Below are positions 16,340 to 23,810 of a stretch of DNA of 55,863 nt, one piece after another; position 1 is the stretch's first letter, and each line of letters starts with the position of its first letter. The translations under genes and the position numbers were made by a program. The stretch lies in the IMG/VR virus record IMGVR_UViG_3300047510_001699, positions 1 through 55,863 of that record; one strand, written 5' to 3'. Source of the DNA: a virus. The notes under the pieces were generated by a model, which had not been told where the DNA came from, ran no database searches, and saw only the letters and a program-made list of their open reading frames with translations.

Positions 16340-17445
16340 GTTTCTTTGAAACAACCGTTGACATATCAAAGTGTAGAAAAGTATTGGTGATACCTAATAT
16401 CACTAATTCTGCTAATATTGAAAAAGACTCGTTTGTGGATGTCATCTACAATCATATTCGAGCGTTGGAAAAGCTTGGAGACTACTATTGGCATATTTTG
16501 GTTCCAGAGCCAGTTGCTAAACTAAATCTTGAAAATGTCAAGCAACACATCGTAGATATTTCTGGTGATATGATTCATATGCGGGTAACCTTTCCTAGAA
16601 AGGCTATTAATCTCTTACAAGAGTTAGAATACGATGTTGTGTATTCACATTTACCAGATTGGTTTATGGTAAAGCGATATACCGATAAGGATATTATTGG
16701 ATACGCACATTGGTGGGAAATGAAATCGTGTAACGCTGAAGATAGAAAGAATCGTCAACGAAACATTGTGGCAGAATTGTTGGGTGTATTGGGGATGAAG
16801 GTCTGTTATCTCAACACCCAAGACCAAAAGAATCGTGTATTAGACGAGGCACGTCAATGGTTTAGTGACGAAAAGGTTCAAGAATTAGATAAAATTCTTC
16901 AAGTCTGGCATTTGGGTGTTCCACAAGGTAAAATCATTTCTACTCCTACTGAAAAAGAGAAGATTGTTGTATTCAATCATCGAGCGGCCGCATATAAGGG
17001 GTATCCACAATTTATTGAATTAATGAAGGAGTATCGTGAATCCAGACAAGACTTTACAGTTTGGGTGCCGCAGCTGGAAGGAAAACCAGAAGAATCGTGG
17101 ATTGACAATACAAAAGTCCCGAAGCATGAGTACTATACCAGACTTCAACGTTGCTCCGTAGGAATCCAAATGCGCCAGTCAAACTATGGTTGGAGCGTGG
17201 CAGCTACAGATTGCATGATGAATGGCACTGCCGTCATTTTCCAAGAGTCTGATTGTTATCACGAAATTGACCCTAACGGAATGTTCTTCAAGTTTAAAAA
17301 GGATTTGTTTGCGACTCTAGATAAATTCTTTGATGATGAAAACTTTAGACACGAACAAGGTGTAAGAAGTATAGCTAGAACTAAGGAATTACAGTTAAAC
17401 GAAGCTAAGATGATTAAACAATTAAACAATCAACTAACACGGTAG
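16336..17445 (+). CDS. Glycosyltransferase, GT-B fold, within the replication block
   Basis: 369 aa. An N-terminal Rossmann-like half (VLVIPNITNSANIEK, YDVVYSHLPDWFMVKRY) is followed by a GT4-like C-terminal half (IVVFNHRAAAYKGYPQFIELM, then GWSVAATDCMMNGTAVIFQESDCYHEI, which occupies the nucleotide-sugar-binding E/ES region). It lies apart from the glycan island and in the middle of DNA replication and modification genes, coupled to the DUF4338 gene by ATGA overlap. A base-glycosylating role similar in logic to T4 alpha/beta-glucosyltransferases is possible, but no sequence motif proves it. Confidence 0.65.
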   Translation: MSFFETTVDISKCRKVLVIPNITNSANIEKDSFVDVIYNHIRALEKLGDYYWHILVPEPVAKLNLENVKQHIVDISGDMIHMRVTFPRKAINLLQELEYDVVYSHLPDWFMVKRYTDKDIIGYAHWWEMKSCNAEDRKNRQRNIVAELLGVLGMKVCYLNTQDQKNRVLDEARQWFSDEKVQELDKILQVWHLGVPQGKIISTPTEKEKIVVFNHRAAAYKGYPQFIELMKEYRESRQDFTVWVPQLEGKPEESWIDNTKVPKHEYYTRLQRCSVGIQMRQSNYGWSVAATDCMMNGTAVIFQESDCYHEIDPNGMFFKFKKDLFATLDKFFDDENFRHEQGVRSIARTKELQLNEAKMIKQLNNQLTR

Positions 17446-17451
17446 GAGAAA

Positions 17452-18771
17452 ATGAATCTACTTAATTTTGCAAAGTTCCCAGCGTCCTTCAACGAAAGTG
17501 AAATCCATCTGGGAAATGCTCCTGCTCAGTATGAGTCCTATCTTTATAAGTATACACATCTAGAAACGGGGAAAATGTACATAGGAATTCACAAGGGTAG
17601 ACTTGGGGACAGGTACTGGCATTCGTCACAAAACGAGGAATTTAATCAAGCGCTTTCTACCGAGAAAAATGTTTTTAAGTTTGAGGTTCTTCGCTTCGGT
17701 AGCCATCAAGCTATGGAAGTTGCAGAAAGTAGGATGTTAAATGCGGTGGACGCCAAAAATAACCCTATGTACTATAACTTATCAAATGGTATGAAATTAA
17801 ATCACGATGCACCGCCCGACGTAGAAATGATGCAAATCTTAGTTGATAAGATTCAGTCTAGAGATGGATTGACTGTTACCATAGAATCAGTTGAAGACAT
17901 TGCAGTACTAAAACGTGTACAGGTTCGATTGGCTGAAGATGAAGCTCACAAGAGGGAAATCAAGGAACGTATTGAAGACGCCGGTGGCGATACTTCTGGA
18001 TGTTCGCCTGTGGTTATATATGAAGGCCGTGGGCCCAATGGAGAGGATCTTATTGGTGATGGTAACCACACAGTTATGGCTGCAAGTGAAGCAAAGCATT
18101 GTACTGTAATTCCTGTCATTCGTATTCCTAAGAGTGTACATAAAGAATATACCGATGCTGAATTGAAGGCTATTGGTAATCTTTTGAATAAGAAGCCGGA
18201 TACTATTAAGAAGCCCGTCAGTCCTGATGATGCTGTAAAGCACCTTGAAGATATTGTTAGTAAAGGTGTTACTTTGGAACAGTTTGCAAAAGATGAAGAC
18301 GCTCACAGGCAGTATTTACAAATCTGTGGATTTACCGGTAAGACAATAACCAAGATTATTGGTAGGGTTAAGAAGAGTATTAAAAACCAAGAGTTTCTTA
18401 AGGCTAATAAACTTTGGATTGACTATACGAAGTCTGTACATAAAAAGACTTTAGAGAGTACTACCGAAGGTTTTAGAACGGCAGATACTATGGCAGTCCA
18501 TGTAAGTTCTGCGATGTTTAAGTGGGACAATATTATAAATACGATGTTTACTCATACAGAAGAAACCAAAAAGGGTCGTGTGATGACGAAGGACAAAATG
18601 GTAGTTGTCGTATACCATGCCGATTCCGATAAAGAATTGGACTGGAAAGTGAATCTTCAGCCACAGATTTTAAATAAAATTAGTTGGTTCTTTACAAGAC
18701 TCGGATATAGTGTTAGAATACATGAGATGCCTACGACTATGACCCATAACCCGTTTTTAAACAATGAGTAA
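17452..18771 (+). CDS. GIY-YIG nuclease-like domain fused to a ParB-like domain
   Basis: 439 aa. Residues 30-100 look like a GIY-YIG nuclease: YKYTHLETGKMYIG, then Arg in KGRLGDRYW and a Glu in AESRML. A second module about 185-230 (VVIYEG, LIGDGNHTVMAASEA, IPVIRIPKSV) matches the ParB/Srx nuclease fold with its DGNHR-like box (here DGNHT). A helical tail with HTH-like LEQFAKDEDAHRQYLQICGF resembles the ParB DNA-binding part. It overlaps the clamp-loader start by 8 nt. It may be a homing-type or DNA-modification-linked nuclease; the combination is unusual. Each domain call is moderate on its own. Confidence 0.6.
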   Translation: MNLLNFAKFPASFNESEIHLGNAPAQYESYLYKYTHLETGKMYIGIHKGRLGDRYWHSSQNEEFNQALSTEKNVFKFEVLRFGSHQAMEVAESRMLNAVDAKNNPMYYNLSNGMKLNHDAPPDVEMMQILVDKIQSRDGLTVTIESVEDIAVLKRVQVRLAEDEAHKREIKERIEDAGGDTSGCSPVVIYEGRGPNGEDLIGDGNHTVMAASEAKHCTVIPVIRIPKSVHKEYTDAELKAIGNLLNKKPDTIKKPVSPDDAVKHLEDIVSKGVTLEQFAKDEDAHRQYLQICGFTGKTITKIIGRVKKSIKNQEFLKANKLWIDYTKSVHKKTLESTTEGFRTADTMAVHVSSAMFKWDNIINTMFTHTEETKKGRVMTKDKMVVVVYHADSDKELDWKVNLQPQILNKISWFFTRLGYSVRIHEMPTTMTHNPFLNNE

Positions 18772-19675
18772 TCATACAATTTGGGTAGAAAAATATCGTC
18801 CGTCTATCTTGGACAATTATATTGGAAACGAAACTCTCAAAGAGAAGTTCGCGCATTATATTGAAACCCAAGATATCCCGCATCTACTGTTCTATGGAAC
18901 GGCAGGTACAGGTAAGACAACCGCAGCAAAGATTCTTATCAAGAACATCGAATGTGATTATCTGTTTATCAACGCATCCGATGAGCGTGGTATTGATGTG
19001 ATTCGTGAGAAGATTAAGAACTTTGCTTCGACCTCTGGATTTGCTCCGTTGAAGGTGGTGGTACTGGACGAGGCTGATGCTCTGACACCAGACGCTCAGG
19101 CAGCTCTTCGTAATATGATGGAAGTGTTCAGTCAGAGAACGCGCTTCATCTTGACTTGTAATTACTTTGAACGTATTATTGCACCCATAGTCAGTCGGTG
19201 TCAGACTTCTGCGTTGACCCCTCCCTCGAAGAAGGAAGTGGCGGTTCATCTTACAAACATTCTGAATCAAGAAGGTGTTTCGTTTGAGAAGCAGGCAATC
19301 GCTACGTTGGTGAACGCCTATTATCCAGATATTCGTCGGATTATCGGAACGGCTCAGCAACAGACCCGTGATGGAAAGTTGACGGTGAATGTGAACGAAG
19401 TAATTGCTGGTGATAGTAAGCTAAAGATTATGGATTCGCTAACTAGTAATCAACCTTCAGCAAACAAGGTTCAAGAGATTCGTCAGATTGTGGTAGATGC
19501 AGGTATCCGTGACTTTACCGAACTCTATCGGTTACTTTATGATAAGGTTCAAGATTATGCCCCGAACAAGATTCCCCAGACGATTATTCATATCGCTGAA
19601 GGTCAGTATCGGGATGCATTTGTAGTAGATAAGGAAATCAATTTTATGGCAACAATGTATAACATTTTAATGTAA
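18764..19675 (+). CDS. Clamp loader ATPase subunit, T4 gp44-like
   Basis: 303 aa. AAA+ ATPase with the clamp-loader start WVEKYRPSILDNYIG, Walker A GTAGTGKT (45-52), Walker B VVVLDEAD (98-105) and the SRC box at 144-146 that supplies the arginine finger. The length is close to T4 gp44 (319 aa). Four such subunits and one gp62-like subunit open the sliding clamp onto primed DNA. The gp62-like partner is at 20831 and the clamp at 14433. Confidence 0.93.
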   Translation: MSNHTIWVEKYRPSILDNYIGNETLKEKFAHYIETQDIPHLLFYGTAGTGKTTAAKILIKNIECDYLFINASDERGIDVIREKIKNFASTSGFAPLKVVVLDEADALTPDAQAALRNMMEVFSQRTRFILTCNYFERIIAPIVSRCQTSALTPPSKKEVAVHLTNILNQEGVSFEKQAIATLVNAYYPDIRRIIGTAQQQTRDGKLTVNVNEVIAGDSKLKIMDSLTSNQPSANKVQEIRQIVVDAGIRDFTELYRLLYDKVQDYAPNKIPQTIIHIAEGQYRDAFVVDKEINFMATMYNILM

Positions 19676-19684
19676 GAGGAAATT

Positions 19685-20005
19685 ATGACCAGTAAGTTTA
19701 TTCCGCCTTCGGGCAAGCCAGACCCACGCCAGATGCAACAGCAGATGCCTGACCTTTCACAAGCCACGGATATTGTCTGTGAGAATTGTGGAAACCTCAC
19801 CTTCCAAGAAGTTCTCTTAATGAAGAAGGTGTCTGCCCTCGTATCACCAAACGGTAAGGAGGGTATTGTACCGATTCCTACCTTCTCTTGTGTCGCGTGT
19901 GGGTTCGTCAACGAGATGTTCCGTCCGTTGAAGAAGGTACAACCTGCGACCGAAGCCGAGGCACCAGCCGAACCCACCAAGCCTAAGCTTGTATTAGAGA
20001 CCTGA
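19685..20005 (+). CDS. Zinc-ribbon protein (106 aa)
   Basis: Two CxxC knuckles (VCENCG at about 32-37 and SCVACG) separated by about 35 residues suggest a treble-clef or ribbon zinc site. The N-terminus is Pro/Gln-rich and the C-terminus is a low-complexity PATEAEAPAEPTKP tail. It lies between the gp44-like gene and the second Mom-like gene, with one-base overlap to the latter. Its function is unknown. Confidence 0.6.
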   Translation: MTSKFIPPSGKPDPRQMQQQMPDLSQATDIVCENCGNLTFQEVLLMKKVSALVSPNGKEGIVPIPTFSCVACGFVNEMFRPLKKVQPATEAEAPAEPTKPKLVLET

Positions 20006-20850
20006 TGGAAACCACGTTCGTAGATAAGTCCCGTGTCACCGTCCGAGAAATCTCAAAGAATGTGGCACGGGATTTTATTGAAACCCACCATTATACGCAT
20101 AAGTTCAGCTCTACACGATATGCCCTTGGGGTATTCTATGTAGAGGATGGTGAGCATGCGTTCTTTGCTGGGGAGAACGAACGTTTGATTGGATGTATGA
20201 CCTATGGACATCCAGTAAGTAATCGTACGGTGGATTCGATTACCGAAGGGTTAGAGCTGGATGAAGTACTGGAGTTGACCAGATTGGTGTGCTTGGATGG
20301 ATACGGAAAGAATCTGGAAAGTTATGTAATCGCCCAGTCCTTTGATTGGATGAAGAAGAATGACCCGAAGGTAAAAGTCTTGGTCAGTTATGCAGACCCC
20401 GAACAAGCACATACGGGTGGTATCTACAGAGCAACGAATTGGTTATATCAAGGATGTGGGTATTCCAAGTTGATGCCAGATTATAGTATTCGTATTAATG
20501 AAGATGACCTCTGGACGCATAGCCGTACTGTAGGCGCTCGTTGGGGAAACAAGTCTGTAGAGAATCTGGCTAAGACCATCGGTGAAACCTTCTATCGCAA
20601 AGAAGAAACAGCGAAACACCGATATATCTATTTTCTCTGTGGGAAGAAGGAGCGGAAGCGGATGATGAACAATTTGAAGATTCCCGTATTTCCATATAAT
20701 GAAATCAAGCCTTATACCCAACTAATTCAGAAGGTGTATGTAAAGAATGGAGTAGTTGAACGTATTGAAATCCTGCAAGGGGTTGACAATGGCTGGTCAA
20801 ACAAACAGATTGTAATGCAGGAGGATGAAGATGGCGAAGACTCTATTTGA
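20005..20850 (+). CDS. Mom-like DNA modification protein (GNAT fold), copy 2
   Basis: 281 aa. It shares the signature of the gene at 13472: ELTRLVCLDGYGKN, SYVIAQSFDWM, VLVSYADPEQAHTGGIYRATNW. The N-terminal part (FIETHHYTHKFSSTRYALGVFY) matches the Mom-type start better than copy 1 does, and about 80 extra C-terminal residues follow the core (YFLCGKKERKRMMN and beyond). Paralogy with copy 1 is clear from the shared SYADPEQ-H-G-IYRA-N box. It probably modifies DNA against restriction enzymes. It overlaps the clamp-loader small subunit. Confidence 0.78.
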   Translation: METTFVDKSRVTVREISKNVARDFIETHHYTHKFSSTRYALGVFYVEDGEHAFFAGENERLIGCMTYGHPVSNRTVDSITEGLELDEVLELTRLVCLDGYGKNLESYVIAQSFDWMKKNDPKVKVLVSYADPEQAHTGGIYRATNWLYQGCGYSKLMPDYSIRINEDDLWTHSRTVGARWGNKSVENLAKTIGETFYRKEETAKHRYIYFLCGKKERKRMMNNLKIPVFPYNEIKPYTQLIQKVYVKNGVVERIEILQGVDNGWSNKQIVMQEDEDGEDSI

Positions 20851-21262
20851 CCATATTAATGCAATTTATCTAGAACAGAAGAAGAACTATTTCTCTGGAT
20901 TGGATGATGGGGAGAAGCGAACCTATAGTAACTATATGGTCAATCGCTTTCTTTCTATGAACATTCATCAGCTCCCGCTGGTCAATGAGATACAAAAGTA
21001 CACGCTACCTTCCGATGTTCACTATTTATTCTTTGCGACCACGATTCCTCGCGGTAAGCAATATAACAAATATGTGAAGGCTGCAAAAGAAACCAAGTAT
21101 GAAGAGTGGTTGGTGACCTTGGTTGCGAAGCATTATTGTGTATCCGAGATTGAAGCGGTCACCTATTTGGAAATTTATTACGAACAAGATAAACCCGCAC
21201 TTCGGGAACTCTGTGAAAAGTACGGGATTGATACTAAAGTATTGAAGAAGGCAAAACTATGA
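20831..21262 (+). CDS. Clamp loader small subunit, T4 gp62-like
   Basis: 143 aa from the ATG at 20831, which stands 6 nt after AGGAGG; the ATG at 20825 directly abuts that SD. The key match to T4 gp62 is YLFFATTIPRGKQYNKYVKAAKE (T4 has a VPRGKRYGKWAK box), preceded by a YMVNRFLSMN segment (T4 FMVENALSQ) and followed by LVAKHYCVSEIEAVTYL. gp62 is a diverged, ATPase-less loader subunit, and this protein lacks Walker motifs. The gene is separated from gp44 by the zinc-ribbon and Mom-like genes, which is unusual because 44 and 62 are usually adjacent. Confidence 0.82.
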   Translation: MAKTLFDHINAIYLEQKKNYFSGLDDGEKRTYSNYMVNRFLSMNIHQLPLVNEIQKYTLPSDVHYLFFATTIPRGKQYNKYVKAAKETKYEEWLVTLVAKHYCVSEIEAVTYLEIYYEQDKPALRELCEKYGIDTKVLKKAKL

Positions 21263-21771
21263 CACAGGATTTGGTTACTATGGTTAAGTTGAGTTGGTCG
21301 GAATATTTCCGAAAGATTGCACATACTGTGAAGTTAAAGTCAAAGGACAAGACCACACAGATTGGTGCGGTTATTGTCGGCTCTAATAATGAAATTCGTT
21401 CCACGGGATACAATTCATTTCCACGTGGGATTGAAGATTTCCACGAAGAACGGCAAGAACGTCCAGAGAAGTATTATTGGATGGAGCATGCGGAACGGAA
21501 CGCCATTATCAACGCCGCTCGTATTGGTGTTTCTACTGACCGATGCACTTTATTCTTGACTTGTGATATTCCGTGTGTGGATTGCACACGCGCGATTATC
21601 AACTCTGGTATCAAGGTTATCTTTTGTGAGCGTGACCAGGGTGCAAGTGGTGAACATTGGGATGGACACAGAGAACGTAGTATTCAGATGTTAAAAGAGG
21701 CACATCGCACTGTGTGGTATTATGGGGAACAGAAACCATTTATTGATATTGGGGAATTGAGAAATGGATAA
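21259..21771 (+). CDS. Deoxycytidylate (dCMP) deaminase
   Basis: 170 aa. The zinc-dependent deaminase signature is complete: HAE (His77, Glu79) and IPCVDC (Cys106, Cys109). The N-terminal SKDKTTQIGAVIVG and GYNSFPRG are typical of dCMP deaminases. It converts dCMP to dUMP, the substrate of ThyX (41345), and works with the dUTPase in balancing dTTP. ATGA overlap with the upstream gene, and 8-nt overlap with the next gene. Confidence 0.93.
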   Translation: MTQDLVTMVKLSWSEYFRKIAHTVKLKSKDKTTQIGAVIVGSNNEIRSTGYNSFPRGIEDFHEERQERPEKYYWMEHAERNAIINAARIGVSTDRCTLFLTCDIPCVDCTRAIINSGIKVIFCERDQGASGEHWDGHRERSIQMLKEAHRTVWYYGEQKPFIDIGELRNG

Positions 21772-22096
21772 TTTTACAATAACATTTTCAGAAAGTGCTT
21801 TAGTGGAAATGAAGTCTTTTGCCGAAAAGGAAGCAACCGACTATTTCCGTATTTCTGTGATGCCAGGCGGTTGCTCTGGTTTCAAATATAACTTTGAGAT
21901 AATTGATAATCCAGAAGAAGATGATGTAATCGTAGAACAACATAACGGAGTAAAGGCAGTCGTTGACCCGTTTTCCGTACCATATTTAAATAATGTTGTT
22001 GTGGATTACATATCTAATATGATGGAATCTGGATTTAGATTTAATAACCCTAACGCGTCTGGTGGTTGTGGATGTGGTACGAGTTTTGCAGTATGA
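21764..22096 (+). CDS. A-type Fe-S cluster carrier, IscA/ErpA/HesB family
   Basis: 110 aa, full length. The three cluster ligands are present: Cys37 in GGCSGF, and Cys102 and Cys104 in GGCGCGTSF. Such proteins hand [Fe-S] clusters to apo-enzymes. The window encodes at least one likely Fe-S enzyme (the Cas4-like nuclease at 22940), so a phage client is plausible. A-type carriers occur in some large aquatic phages but are not part of the T4 core. Confidence 0.92.
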   Translation: MDNFTITFSESALVEMKSFAEKEATDYFRISVMPGGCSGFKYNFEIIDNPEEDDVIVEQHNGVKAVVDPFSVPYLNNVVVDYISNMMESGFRFNNPNASGGCGCGTSFAV

Positions 22097-22326
22097 CAAA
22101 TGGAAAAGGTGATACCCCACGCCCATTGAGTGTGGATACAGAAACATATAAAAATAATTGGGAACAAACTTTTGGTAACACGCCGCAAAAAGCGCAAGCC
22201 CGTATATCGGAGTCCTTACAAGAAGTTCAAAGAGAAATTAACAGACTACGTGATATTGTAGATAACTGTGAGTATAGCGGATTACCTAACACCTCATCAT
22301 ACGAGGTTCACGGTGAATCTTTATAG
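22093..22326 (+). CDS. Conserved phage hypothetical protein (77 aa)
   Basis: Starts at the ATG at 22093, overlapping the Fe-S carrier stop; the upstream GTG start is rejected. It begins MTNGKGDTPRPLSVDTETYKNNW, a pattern seen in many phage proteins of unknown function. A short coiled segment follows (SESLQEVQREINRLRD). No function is assigned. Confidence 0.6.
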   Translation: MTNGKGDTPRPLSVDTETYKNNWEQTFGNTPQKAQARISESLQEVQREINRLRDIVDNCEYSGLPNTSSYEVHGESL

Positions 22327-22537
22327 AAATCGCAAGGTTGGTCAAACACAGAATGGGTATCGATATGTACTGTTACAAGATGCACCAAATTCCATTCATT
22401 TAACTATACAAGATAAAGATAAGGCAATGTACGATTTCCTTACCAATCTACAATCAGAAGAAGATTTAAATAACAAAATTTCTGCATTAGAAACAGAATT
22501 CACCACTTGGGTAACCACACATGAAGTCACTAACTAA
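22313..22537 (+). CDS. Hypothetical protein (74 aa)
   Basis: The likely start is the GTG at 22313, 7 nt after a CGAGG; this overlaps the upstream gene by 14 nt. A GTG at 22268 would give 15 more residues. The product has a beta-like N-terminus (NRKVGQTQNGYRYVLLQ) and a helical C-terminus (LQSEEDLNNKISALETEF). No family is recognised. Confidence 0.5.
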   Translation: MNLYRNRKVGQTQNGYRYVLLQDAPNSIHLTIQDKDKAMYDFLTNLQSEEDLNNKISALETEFTTWVTTHEVTN

Positions 22538-22850
22538 TTATCTCTCAGAAGAACAAGCAGTACAATGCGTGGGCAAGGGATGGGAAAAACTTGTTCGTAA
22601 GGTATATAATGCAAAGATAGGAATGGGGATTACCGTAGGGATAATTCAAGTAAAGGAAAAGTGGGGCGGACTCAGAATATATACTGATTATTACGATTCC
22701 CACTTAGAAGAAGTTATTATGCAGGTTAGTCGAGACAGTCTAACTATCTGCGAGGAATGCGGTGCTCCTGGTGGACTTGTAGCGAAAGGAACATGGTACC
22801 AGACCCGATGTGAAGATCATCGCGGTGAATGGGAGCCAGTACAACACTAA
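22521..22850 (+). CDS. Phage zinc-binding hypothetical protein (109 aa)
   Basis: Contains VKEKWGGLRIYTD, a motif I recognise from phage proteins of unknown function, followed by a CEECG knuckle and a second TRCEDH half-site that would complete a zinc site. It overlaps the upstream gene by 17 nt and is the last gene before a terminator at 22864. Confidence 0.6.
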   Translation: MKSLTNYLSEEQAVQCVGKGWEKLVRKVYNAKIGMGITVGIIQVKEKWGGLRIYTDYYDSHLEEVIMQVSRDSLTICEECGAPGGLVAKGTWYQTRCEDHRGEWEPVQH

Positions 22851-22863
22851 TAATACCTTATAA

Positions 22864-22883
22864 AAGACCCCGAAAGGGGTCTT
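22864..22883 (+). terminator. Perfect hairpin terminator-like element fused to a promoter
   Basis: AAGACCCC (22864-22871), GAAA tetraloop, GGGGTCTT (22876-22883), then GACTTTTT. It ends the operon that includes the clamp loader and Fe-S carrier genes. Its last bases form the first bases of the TTGACT -35 of the next promoter, so termination and re-initiation are fused. Confidence 0.75.
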
Positions 22884-22910
22884 GACTTTTTGGCCCTATT
22901 TAGATATATT
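22882..22910 (+). promoter_or_regulatory. Sigma70 promoter for the Fe-S nuclease operon
   Basis: TTGACT (22882-22887), 17-nt spacer, TATATT (22905-22910). The downstream GATATATTTCATA stretch is identical to that of the 11363 promoter. AGATATAT and ATATGTCT around the -10 form an imperfect inverted repeat. The gene start is 30 nt downstream. Confidence 0.75.
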
Positions 22911-22939
22911 TCATATGTCTAGTATCCTATGAGGAACCA

Positions 22940-23809
22940 ATGAATAAAGTTTCGTACAGTCAGTATACAACGTGGGCTAACTGCCCGCAGGCATGGAAGC
23001 TCCGTTATGTGGATGGTCACAAGTTGGATGAGGGTTCAATCCACACCATCTTCGGTACCGCCATGCACGAAGTCATCCAAGAATGGCTTGACACTCTTTT
23101 CAATAAGAGTGAATCTTTTGCAAACGGGATTGACCTTGATGACAGTTTGAAGGCAAAGTTTCACGAACACTTCAAGAATGGTATCAAGGAAGTGGATGGG
23201 GTAAAGGTATTTCCATCTGACCGTAAGACGCTTGAGGAATTCTACCATCAAGGTACAGAGATTCTTTCGTATGTTCAGGCGAACCAGAAGAAGCTCTTCC
23301 CGAACCAAAACACTACGCTCATCGGTATTGAGTTCCCGATTGATGTAGAAGTGCGTAAGGGCGTCAAGTATGTCGGGTTCGTGGATATCATCACAAAGAA
23401 TGAAAAGACGGGATTGATTACCATTTACGATTTAAAGACCAGTCGAGCTGGATGGACGCAATCTCAGAAGTCTGACAAGACCAAGATTAGTCAGTTGCTT
23501 CTGTACAAGAAGTTTATCGCTGAGCATTTCAATGTGCCGCTAGAGTCGGTTCGTGTCGAGTATGTGATTCTTAAGCGCATCATCTCCGAGAATTCACCAT
23601 ATCCGATTCCGCGTGTCAGTCCGTTCGAGCCCCCGCATGGGAAGCCGTCAATCAATCGGGCATGGACCGACTTCGAGAATTTCTTGTTTGATTGTTTCGA
23701 TGAAGATGGTCAGTATAAGACCAATACGATTAAGCATAAGGCAAGTAAGAGCGCCTGTAAGTATTGTGTATTCCGTGAGCGTAAAGACCTTTGCCAGTAC
23801 GGGGTGTAA
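22940..23809 (+). CDS. Cas4/RecB-like PD-(D/E)XK exonuclease with Fe-S cysteines
   Basis: 289 aa. It starts SYSQYTTWANCPQAWKLRY, a RecB-type start with Cys15. A conserved His43 (GTAMHEV), Asp149 (GFVDII) and Asp164-Leu-Lys166 (IYDLKTS) make the nuclease centre. Three more cysteines near the end (Cys273, Cys276, Cys285) complete the four-Cys pattern of Cas4 and AddB [4Fe-4S] nucleases. It probably trims DNA ends for recombination or helps degrade host DNA. The Fe-S carrier gene is four genes upstream. It has its own promoter and starts the next operon. Confidence 0.85.
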   Translation: MNKVSYSQYTTWANCPQAWKLRYVDGHKLDEGSIHTIFGTAMHEVIQEWLDTLFNKSESFANGIDLDDSLKAKFHEHFKNGIKEVDGVKVFPSDRKTLEEFYHQGTEILSYVQANQKKLFPNQNTTLIGIEFPIDVEVRKGVKYVGFVDIITKNEKTGLITIYDLKTSRAGWTQSQKSDKTKISQLLLYKKFIAEHFNVPLESVRVEYVILKRIISENSPYPIPRVSPFEPPHGKPSINRAWTDFENFLFDCFDEDGQYKTNTIKHKASKSACKYCVFRERKDLCQYGV

Positions 23810-23810
23810 T

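Noticed and set aside
23613-23810. N-terminal extension of the SpoU protein into the nuclease gene
   Set aside because: Conserved SpoU sequence starts well after 23811, and the extension would overlap the Fe-S cysteine region of the nuclease in another frame.
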